Positions 1 through 4,289 of a DNA stretch of 5,722 bases are shown here, piece after piece; the stretch's first letter is position 1, and the number at the start of each line of letters is the position of its first letter. Position numbers and translations under genes: made by a program. The stretch is from positions 1 through 5,722 of the forward strand of contig JAJYJB010000110.1 in the NCBI GenBank assembly GCA_021789735.1, given 5' to 3'. This stretch comes from Nitrospirota bacterium. GTDB taxonomy: Bacteria; Nitrospirota; Thermodesulfovibrionia; Thermodesulfovibrionales; JdFR-88. The notes beneath the pieces were generated by a model. It did not search any database. It worked only from the letters and a program-made list of their open reading frames with translations, and had not been told where the DNA came from.

Positions 1-178
1 CCCAAAAAAAGATTAAACAAGAACCAAAACATTTGAACGGGAAAAAGCTCTAAACAGTAATGCTGCGGATTTCCAGGACAGGACACTGGTTCCAGCCTTT
101 TCTGTGAAGTTCAGCGGGGTTATAGGGGCGCAGCCCCTATTAAGATAGGAAAGGGTGGGAGGCGGGAACTCTATGCCC
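1..178. other. Intergenic region downstream of the HIT gene
   Basis: No gene is supported here. The left part is A-rich. The only clear structure is the hairpin at 122-140, described separately. A short CCAG...CTGG inverted repeat lies around the tandem GGACAGGACA near 82-93. The short frames that cross this stretch have no recognisable product and no convincing ribosome binding site. Confidence 0.6.
122..140 (-). terminator. Perfect GC-rich hairpin after the HIT gene, possible terminator
   Basis: ATAGGGGC at 122-129 and GCCCCTAT at 133-140 form a perfect 8-bp stem around a GCA loop, 38 bases past the HIT stop codon in the direction of transcription. Neither side has a run of T, so it is not a classical intrinsic terminator. 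It may act with Rho or simply protect the 3' end. A related but less perfect hairpin lies at 546-562 on the other side of the same gene. Confidence 0.35.
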
Positions 179-520
179 TTATCCCGGCGGCCAGTGCATG
201 CGCCTGCCACCAAGCACATGAAGATGGATATGGTACACGCTCTGTCCCGCCTCCGGGTTGGTGTTCATCACCAGCCGGAACCCGCGCGCCGCTACGTCCT
301 TTTCCGCCGCCAGGCGGCCGGCAACCCTGTACAGGCGCCCTATCAGGGCCTCATCCCCGTCTTTGAGCTCTAAAGTGGTGGCTATGTGCCTTTTGGGGAC
401 CACCAGGAAATGCACCGGGGCCTGCGGGGCGATGTCCTCAAAGGCAACGCATTCATCGTCCTCATATATTATCTTCGCGGCGGCCTTTTTTGAGGCTATC
501 CGGCAGAAAAGGCAGTCCAT
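179..520 (-). CDS. HIT family (HINT-type) nucleotide-binding hydrolase
   Basis: This is a histidine-triad protein of 113 residues, the usual length for the HINT branch. Family members are soluble homodimers that hydrolyse adenosine 5'-phosphoramidates and related AMP conjugates. The triad is at H97-I-H99-L-H101, and by analogy with HINT1 H99 is the nucleophile. The protein ends GGRRMHWPPG, almost identical to the C terminus of human HINT1. An N-terminal C3-x-x-C6 pair, with H45 in KRH, resembles the zinc site of many bacterial HIT proteins. NTNPEAGQSVYH, before the triad, is the conserved nucleotide-binding strand. I chose ATG at 520 because GGAGG (531-527) lies six bases upstream. A GTG at 526 would add two residues but overlaps that ribosome binding site. 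The gene follows hisI in tandem 76 bases away, so cotranscription is likely. Family assignment is very secure; the physiological substrate is unknown. Confidence 0.95.
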   Translation of the reverse strand: MDCLFCRIASKKAAAKIIYEDDECVAFEDIAPQAPVHFLVVPKRHIATTLELKDGDEALIGRLYRVAGRLAAEKDVAARGFRLVMNTNPEAGQSVYHIHLHVLGGRRMHWPPG

Positions 521-525
521 GCCCA

Positions 526-532
526 CCCTCCC
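526..532 (-). promoter_or_regulatory. Shine-Dalgarno that sets the HIT gene start
   Basis: Read on the minus strand, GGGAGGG lies six bases before the ATG at 520. It overlaps the alternative GTG at 526, which therefore could not use it. This supports the shorter protein. Just upstream, GCCC(TTTA)GGGC at 533-544 could form a small hairpin next to the ribosome binding site. Confidence 0.6.
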
Positions 533-545
533 GCCCTTTAGGGCA

Positions 546-562
546 TAGGGGCTCCGCTCCTA
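546..562 (-). repeat. Imperfect hairpin in the hisI-HIT spacer, related to the one at 122-140
   Basis: TAGGGGC (546-552) and GCTCCTA (556-562) pair over seven positions, one of them G-U, around a TCC loop. The left arm shares ATAGGGGC (545-552) with the hairpin downstream of the HIT gene, and the right arm is GCTCCTA instead of GCCCCTA. It may be a degenerate dispersed intergenic hairpin or a processing or attenuation site between hisI and the HIT gene. Confidence 0.35.
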
Positions 563-596
563 AAACCCCAAAAGGCAAAAATTAAAAAAATCATGA

Positions 597-929
597 TCAC
601 TGGATCTTCCTGAAAAAGCACGTCCTCTCGCCTGTGTGGCAGGCCCCGGCCCCGGCCTGTTTTACCTTCACCAGGAGGGTGTCCGCGTCGCAGTCGTAGA
701 GCACCTCACTCACCTGCTGGGTGCACCCGGAGGTCTCCCCTTTTTTCCAGTATTTTTGCCTGGAGCGGCTCCAGAAGTGCGTGTACCCGCTTTCAAGGGT
801 CATCCTGAGCGAATCCTTGTTCATCCAGGCCATCATCAGCACCTCGCCAGTGTCCGCCTCCTGCACGATGGCCGGTATCAGGCCCTTTTCGTCATATTTC
901 AGTTTAGGAAGCTCAAATTTTTCACTCAT
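597..929 (-). CDS. hisI: Phosphoribosyl-AMP cyclohydrolase (histidine biosynthesis)
   Basis: HisI opens the purine ring of phosphoribosyl-AMP, the third step of histidine biosynthesis, as a cytosolic zinc- and magnesium-dependent dimer. The 110-residue protein is a stand-alone cyclohydrolase with no HisE pyrophosphatase domain. In order it shows [10 protein letters not shown] (28-37), a [19 protein letters not shown] core (50-68), the metal-binding D79-C-D-A-D83 and C97-H-T-G-E-R-T-C104. C80, C97 and C104 match the three zinc cysteines of the family, and the aspartates at 79, 81 and 83 match the magnesium site. Residue 69, after ETSG, is Cys, where Asn or His is more usual. The ATG at 929 fits the family N terminus, but its ribosome binding site is weak: the nearest AAAAGG is about 13 bases away. 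No other his gene is in the window, so hisI is separated from any his operon. A likely promoter lies at 1020-1049. Confidence 0.96.
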   Translation of the reverse strand: MSEKFELPKLKYDEKGLIPAIVQEADTGEVLMMAWMNKDSLRMTLESGYTHFWSRSRQKYWKKGETSGCTQQVSEVLYDCDADTLLVKVKQAGAGACHTGERTCFFRKIQ

Positions 930-1123
930 GATCTGGATTTTACCTTTTCCTTCTATTTTTCCGGGCCATGGCCGACGCCTTGCCTTGTTCCCTTTTCTTT
1001 AAATTAACTTTTCCGGATTATTATATTTTCTTGCCTTTTCGGGTGGCATGGGGGCCCAAGGGCAAAAGCCCGTTTAAATAATTCCCCTCCCAAAACCTTT
1101 AGGGGGGCGGGTGGGAATATCAA
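930..1123. other. Intergenic region between the adenosine-specific kinase gene and hisI
   Basis: These 194 bases contain no supported gene. On the minus strand, a small hairpin GGGC-TTTT-GCCC (1060-1071) lies about 50 bases past the kinase stop codon, with no clean T run after it. The hisI promoter candidate follows, then an A-rich leader of about 84 bases. The GGGGGCCC near 1050-1056 adds local symmetry but no terminator I would trust. Confidence 0.5.
1020..1049 (-). promoter_or_regulatory. Probable sigma-70-type promoter for hisI
   Basis: On the minus strand a perfect TATAAT occupies 1025-1020. ATGCCA (1049-1044), 4 of 6 matches to TTGACA, precedes it by 18 bases. Transcription would start near 1013 and give an A-rich leader of about 84 bases before the hisI ATG. 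This suggests hisI and the HIT gene can be transcribed independently of the kinase gene upstream. Confidence 0.45.
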
Positions 1124-1606
1124 TCATAACTTGTATCCTATCTTCCTTAAAAATTCCTTCCTGTCCGCCTTGTCCTGCGCGGTCTCGACCCCTTTGGGCG
1201 GAAAACCGTCTATCACGCCCAAAACCCCCCGGCCCTGCCCGGTCTCGGCCACCAGAACTTGCACCGGGTTGGCCGTTGCGCAGAATATGGAGCAGACCTC
1301 CGGGCACTCCTTTATCCGGTTAAGGACGTTTACGGGAAAGGCCTCTTTCAGGACGATGCAGAACACATGCCCGGCCCCGATGGCCTGAAGGTTCTTTACG
1401 CAGCAGTCCACCAGGGACTTTTCATTCCCCTCGCTCCTTATCAGGCACGGCCCGGAGGCCTCGGTGAAGGCCACACCGAACCTGGCCTGCGGAACGGATG
1501 TGACAAGCGCCTCGTAGAGGTCCTCGGCGGTCTTTATGAAATGCGTCTGCCCAAGGATGAGATTCGCGCCCTCGGGTATCTCCATGGCTGCTGTCTTTAT
1601 TTCCAT
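1124..1606 (-). CDS. Adenosine-specific kinase family protein (DUF355)
   Basis: This is a 160-residue member of the Adenosine_kin family (PF04008, DUF355), small cytosolic proteins common in archaea and thermophiles and scattered through bacteria. From memory, structural work on a Pyrobaculum homologue showed adenosine-nucleotide binding and a stable phosphohistidine; the cellular role is unsettled. The conserved blocks are all present in order: GQTHFIKT (19-26, candidate phosphohistidine H22), EASGPCLIR (49-57) with EGN after it, AIGAGHVF (75-82), AFPVNVLN (89-96), FCATANPV (108-115), GRGVLGVIDG (125-134) with PPKG after it, and the C-terminal EFLRKIGYKL. Length and both ends match the family, so the gene is intact. 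ATG at 1606 gives the family N terminus (MEIKT...EIPEG). It has no ribosome binding site; an extended -10 box lies six bases upstream, suggesting a leaderless mRNA. ATG at 1585 is a weaker alternative. Family is secure, function uncertain. Confidence 0.93.
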   Translation of the reverse strand: MEIKTAAMEIPEGANLILGQTHFIKTAEDLYEALVTSVPQARFGVAFTEASGPCLIRSEGNEKSLVDCCVKNLQAIGAGHVFCIVLKEAFPVNVLNRIKECPEVCSIFCATANPVQVLVAETGQGRGVLGVIDGFPPKGVETAQDKADRKEFLRKIGYKL

Positions 1607-1612
1607 GGCGAA

Positions 1613-1621
1613 ATTATAGCA
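1613..1621 (-). promoter_or_regulatory. Extended -10 promoter abutting the adenosine-specific kinase start
   Basis: Minus-strand TGCTATAAT (1621-1613) is a perfect extended -10 element. Exactly six bases (TTCGCC) separate it from the ATG at 1606, so position +1 would be the A of the start codon. I see no -35 box at 16-18 bases; the sequence there is AAAGAA-like. The extended TGn motif can compensate for that. Confidence 0.6.
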
Positions 1622-1719
1622 TAGAGAAAGGGTATTTCTTTGCCGCCCGCACCCCGCATTTCAGGGGAGGCGCGGGGCCAGCGGGTCCGTTGGCATGTGC
1701 CCGGAACCGCTAACAGGGT

Positions 1720-1744
1720 CCCCAAAAAACGACGCTTTTTGGGG
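1720..1744 (+). other. Perfect 9-bp inverted repeat competing with a second stem
   Basis: CCCCAAAAA (1720-1728) pairs perfectly with TTTTTGGGG (1736-1744) around a seven-base loop. The same CCCC can instead pair within GGTCCCC (1717-1723) to GGGGACC (1763-1769). The two stems exclude each other. There is no T tract on the 3' side on either strand, so it is not an intrinsic terminator by itself. Confidence 0.5.
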
Positions 1745-1810
1745 CAGAGGAAACCGGTAAAAGGGGACCTGGCAGATATTGCCGTGTCCGCCGTTTTGTA
1801 CTATGCTTTT

Positions 1811-1838
1811 TTGAAGCACAGGACGTTTTCTGTATTTT
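1811..1838 (+). promoter_or_regulatory. Weak candidate promoter for the GH57 gene
   Basis: TTGAAG (1811-1816) and TATTTT (1833-1838) each match 4 of 6 consensus bases, with a 16-base spacer. Transcription would start near 1845 and give a leader of about 93 bases that contains the tandem repeat at 1852-1874. If this is the real promoter, the stems at 1650-1785 are upstream DNA and not leader RNA. Confidence 0.25.
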
Positions 1839-1851
1839 GTTCCCATTCACT

Positions 1852-1875
1852 CAAAGACCAAAGCAAAGACCAAAC
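1852..1875 (+). repeat. Two-copy 12-bp tandem repeat upstream of the GH57 gene
   Basis: CAAAGACCAAAG (1852-1863) is followed directly by CAAAGACCAAAC (1864-1875), 11 of 12 identical, with a partial AAAG after it. The repeat is about 60 bases before the GH57 start, in the predicted leader. It could be a binding site for a dimeric regulator or simple slippage. Confidence 0.6.
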
Positions 1876-1937
1876 AAAGCAGAGAAAAAACTTTCCCCGG
1901 CTAAAAAATCTTTCCTATTAAAGGAGGACCATCTGAA

Positions 1938-3140
1938 ATGGCGGAAGTCTATCATGCACTTGGCCTGAACATGCATCAGCCCCCCGGCAACCTGCTTGCC
2001 CTCCACAATTCGGAGGAGAGATGGGAGGCAAGGCAGATCCTTTGGTGCTACGACAGGCCCACCCGCATGCTCGAAGGTTACGAGGACATTGCCCGTCCGC
2101 ACATGAGCTTCTCCGGGACGCTTTTGAAGCAGCTTGAGGACCCGGCCATCCGGGAGACTTTCCATGACGTGGTGGACGTGGAGGACTTTCTTTCCCGATA
2201 CAGGCGCTCGCAGTGCATAGAATTCCTGGGGACCGGCCTCTACCACCCCGTCTATCCGCTCATCCCGCAGTCCGACTGGGACGCCCAGACCGCCTGGTGG
2301 AAGGGGCTTGGATGGAACATGCTTGGCAGGGCCTGGTACCAGTTGCAGGGCTTCTGGGCCCCGGAGATGGGCTTTTGCATGGAGATGATACCCATGCTCA
2401 AGCGGAACGGGTACAGGTACGTGATAATAGATTCCATATACATAAAGCCCAGGCGGCAGATGCGCTGGGAGGAGCAGCGCTACCGGCCTTATATCGCCCG
2501 CTGGGGCGGCGAGGAGATAGTCGTGATACCAAGGGACCGGGAGCTGTCAAACGCCCAGGAGTCCGGGCTGGACCCCGGCTGGTTCCAGCACGAGCTCTAC
2601 GAAAGGACAAAGCACTGCGACTTTCCCGCCCTCGTCACCACATGGACTGACGGCGAGAACGGCGGGTGGTTCCGCACGGTGCACGTAAACAGCGGGTTCT
2701 GGGGGCATTTCTACAGGCCCATCCTGGACAGGTACAGGGCTGGGACCCTTGGCTTCATACCCATACACATAAGCCAATACCTGGACAGGTTCCCTCCAAC
2801 CGAGGAGGTGGATATATACACCGGCGCCTGGAACACCGGGCACCACTGGGGAGGGGATTTTGGCCAGTGGACAGGCTCCCTGCTTCAAAAACGGGGGCTT
2901 GAGGAGCTTGGCAAGGCGAGCGCGTATTACCGGCAGGTGAAACAGACCTTTGACGGGCGCGGCCACATGGCCGGAAACCCGGAGGAGGTGCGCGGCCTGA
3001 TAACGGCAGCCTACGATCATATTCTCAAGGCGGAGACAAGCTGCAACTTTTACTGGGGGAGCTGCTGGGTCAACCGCTCGTTCGACGGCATAGACCGGGC
3101 CTACCGGCTTCTGGATACGGCCCGCTCCCTCATGCCCTGA
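1938..3140 (+). CDS. Glycoside hydrolase family 57 protein (alpha-glucan-type glycosidase)
   Basis: GH57 enzymes are retaining glycosidases or transglycosidases on alpha-glucans such as starch and glycogen, with a (beta/alpha)7 barrel. This protein has 400 residues, near the short end of the family. The conserved regions appear in order: HQPP at 13-16; LYHPVYPLIP at 101-110; FWAPEMGF at 139-146, with E143 in the nucleophile position; TTWTDGENGGWF at 234-245, with D238 as the expected acid/base; and a C-terminal ETSCNFYWGSCWV (366-378). Both catalytic residues are present, so it should be active. There is no signal peptide, so it probably acts in the cytoplasm, possibly on storage glycogen or maltodextrins. 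ATG at 1938 follows AGGAGG (1922-1927) at ten bases, a strong site. No glycogen or sugar genes lie beside it, so the substrate (amylase, glucanotransferase, branching or galactosidase activity) cannot be decided here. Family secure, activity open. Confidence 0.93.
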   Translation: MAEVYHALGLNMHQPPGNLLALHNSEERWEARQILWCYDRPTRMLEGYEDIARPHMSFSGTLLKQLEDPAIRETFHDVVDVEDFLSRYRRSQCIEFLGTGLYHPVYPLIPQSDWDAQTAWWKGLGWNMLGRAWYQLQGFWAPEMGFCMEMIPMLKRNGYRYVIIDSIYIKPRRQMRWEEQRYRPYIARWGGEEIVVIPRDRELSNAQESGLDPGWFQHELYERTKHCDFPALVTTWTDGENGGWFRTVHVNSGFWGHFYRPILDRYRAGTLGFIPIHISQYLDRFPPTEEVDIYTGAWNTGHHWGGDFGQWTGSLLQKRGLEELGKASAYYRQVKQTFDGRGHMAGNPEEVRGLITAAYDHILKAETSCNFYWGSCWVNRSFDGIDRAYRLLDTARSLMP

Positions 3141-3301
3141 ATTTTTATTTAATGGGTCTCCTAAAGTTTATCGGGCATTGTGCCGATTAAAAAACTGTAG
3201 CCTCTTTGATGTCTCCCCTCCCCAAAGGCGGCCGCGTTTGCGGCCGCCTTTACCCCTAAAAGCCATCCCCCAAAAAGACCACCCGGATGTTAGGATAGAT
3301 G
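3141..3301. other. Intergenic region between the GH57 and hemerythrin genes
   Basis: This spacer has two hairpins and no gene. The first, ATCGG/CCGAT (3170-3174, 3183-3187), extends by CA/TG with a bulged G; A's rather than T's follow it, so it is not a terminator on this strand. The second, at 3224-3251, is the likely terminator. Only about 50 bases separate that hairpin from the hemerythrin start, and I found no convincing -10 box there. Confidence 0.5.
3224..3251 (+). terminator. Perfect 12-bp hairpin, probable terminator of the GH57 gene
   Basis: AAAGGCGGCCGC (3224-3235) pairs perfectly with GCGGCCGCCTTT (3240-3251) around a GTTT loop. The stem is very GC-rich, but the 3' T run is only TTT and then ACCCC, so termination would be weaker than at a classical site. 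The AAA/TTT flanks make it symmetric and possibly bidirectional. It contains two GCGGCCGC octamers. Confidence 0.6.
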
Positions 3302-3718
3302 ATGGAGTGGACAGAAGACCTGGCTGTCGGCAACGCAGTCATAGACACACAGCACCGGGAGCTTTTCCGCAGGATAAACGACCTTGTGCTGGCCGTGCAC
3401 CACAGCGTCTGCAAGTACAAGATAAGCGACGTCATAAAGTTTCTGGAGGAGTACATCTCCTTCCATTTTGGCGAGGAAGAAGGCCTCATGCTGAGCCGCT
3501 CCTATCCGGGCTACAGGGCCCATAAGGAGCAGCACGAGAAATTCAAGAGAAACTTCATGAAGCTGAAAAAAGAGCTCATAAAACTGGACGGAGGCAAAAA
3601 GCCCGGCTCCTACGGCCTTTCGGTCCGCACAAACCAGGTGGTGGTGGACTGGATCGTGGAGCACATAGCCAGGGTGGACAAACTCCTCGGAGAATTCCTT
3701 AAAGAAAAAGAAAAATAA
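3302..3718 (+). CDS. Bacteriohemerythrin (single-domain O2-binding di-iron protein)
   Basis: This is a 138-residue hemerythrin-like protein, a cytosolic four-helix bundle that binds O2 reversibly at a di-iron site. Such proteins are often used for O2 storage, delivery or sensing in microaerobes and anaerobes. Numbered from the ATG at 3302, the ligand set is complete: H18 (in IDTQHRELF), H55 and E59 (SFHFGEEEG), H74 and H78 (HKEQH), H121 and D126 (EHIARVD). Spacing matches the Methylococcus protein except between H78 and H121, which is about seven residues longer. That segment is Lys-rich with a GGKKPGSYG loop. There is no signal peptide, membrane segment or fused signalling domain. Two ATGs lie in tandem at 3299 and 3302. 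I prefer 3302 because AGGA (3292-3295) is six bases away instead of three and gives the usual MEW start. It lies 161 bases after the GH57 gene, beyond a hairpin. Its partner, if any, is unknown. Confidence 0.94.
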   Translation: MEWTEDLAVGNAVIDTQHRELFRRINDLVLAVHHSVCKYKISDVIKFLEEYISFHFGEEEGLMLSRSYPGYRAHKEQHEKFKRNFMKLKKELIKLDGGKKPGSYGLSVRTNQVVVDWIVEHIARVDKLLGEFLKEKEK

Positions 3719-3788
3719 AAACCCCTTAATAACTGACGCCCTAAAAACTTTTTTCATCCTGGCCCTCCCGTCTTGCCCCCTTTTGTAT

Positions 3789-3814
3789 GACAATTTTGTT
3801 CGACAATTTGGTTG
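3789..3814 (+). repeat. 13-bp tandem repeat upstream of the glnK promoter
   Basis: GACAATTTTGTTC (3789-3801) is followed directly by GACAATTTGGTTG (3802-3814), 11 of 13 identical. The pair ends about 63 bases upstream of the sigma-54-like element, within the distance range of enhancer sites for NtrC-type activators, but it does not resemble the NtrC consensus. Confidence 0.5.
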
Positions 3815-3836
3815 ATGTCTACACTTTTGTAGCAAC
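3811..3836 (+). promoter_or_regulatory. Inverted repeat upstream of glnK, possible activator site
   Basis: CTACA (3819-3823) and TGTAG (3828-3832) form a perfect inverted repeat around CTTT. GTTG (3811-3814) and CAAC (3833-3836) extend it, with four extra bases on the left side. It could be an operator or a hairpin. It overlaps the end of the tandem repeat. Confidence 0.4.
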
Positions 3837-3876
3837 GGCCGGCAGTGGTCCCATTTAAAATCAATGCCTTGTTTCC

Positions 3877-3892
3877 TGGCACAGGTTTTGAG
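3877..3892 (+). promoter_or_regulatory. Near-consensus sigma-54 (RpoN) promoter for glnK-amtB
   Basis: TGGCAC (3877-3882), five bases, then TTGAG (3888-3892) matches TGGCAC-N5-TTGCA except that the -12 dinucleotide is GA instead of GC. The GG-to-GA spacing is the required ten bases. Transcription would start near 3903, about 46 bases before the glnK ATG. Nitrogen-regulated glnK-amtB operons are commonly RpoN-dependent, which supports the call. The -12 deviation reduces confidence. Confidence 0.5.
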
Positions 3893-3912
3893 TACACAAG
3901 ATGGCTGTTTAA

Positions 3913-4287
<375 letters not shown>

Positions 4288-4289
4288 AA

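Larger units (their letters stand above)
1607..1937. other. Divergent intergenic region with several possible stems and no gene
   Basis: The 331 bases between the divergent kinase and GH57 genes carry the kinase promoter at the left edge and the GH57 ribosome binding site at the right. I see no credible gene: the frame open across 1640-1921 on the plus strand has no family resemblance, no ribosome binding site and low-complexity composition. The middle is rich in pairing. CCCCGC/GCGGGG (1652-1657, 1672-1677), GCGG/CCGC (1681-1684, 1707-1710), CCCCAAAAA/TTTTTGGGG (1720-1728, 1736-1744), GGTCCCC/GGGGACC (1717-1723, 1763-1769) and GGCA/TGCC (1771-1774, 1780-1783) can all pair. The right part is AT-rich, with a 12-bp tandem repeat. 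No known riboswitch core was recognised. Confidence 0.6.

Noticed and set aside
91..101. GGTTCCAGCC resembling a tRNA T-arm
   Set aside because: The T-stem does not pair and no anticodon stem, D-arm or acceptor stem could be placed around it.
1720..1744. The 9-bp inverted repeat read as an intrinsic terminator
   Set aside because: The stem ends in GGGG followed by CAGAGG on the plus strand, and the minus strand also lacks a T run after the stem. The T's are inside the stem.
1640..1921. Open frame of 93 codons in the 331-base intergenic region
   Set aside because: No ribosome binding site, no family resemblance, basic low-complexity composition, and it crosses several inverted repeats. I treat it as chance.
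3761..3776. Second sigma-54-like site (GG...GC) upstream of glnK
   Set aside because: The GG and GC are separated by 12 bases instead of the required 10, so RpoN would not recognise it.
3290..3835. Open frame of 181 codons antisense to the hemerythrin gene
   Set aside because: The hemerythrin frame has all seven metal ligands; the antisense product is a shadow without recognisable motifs.
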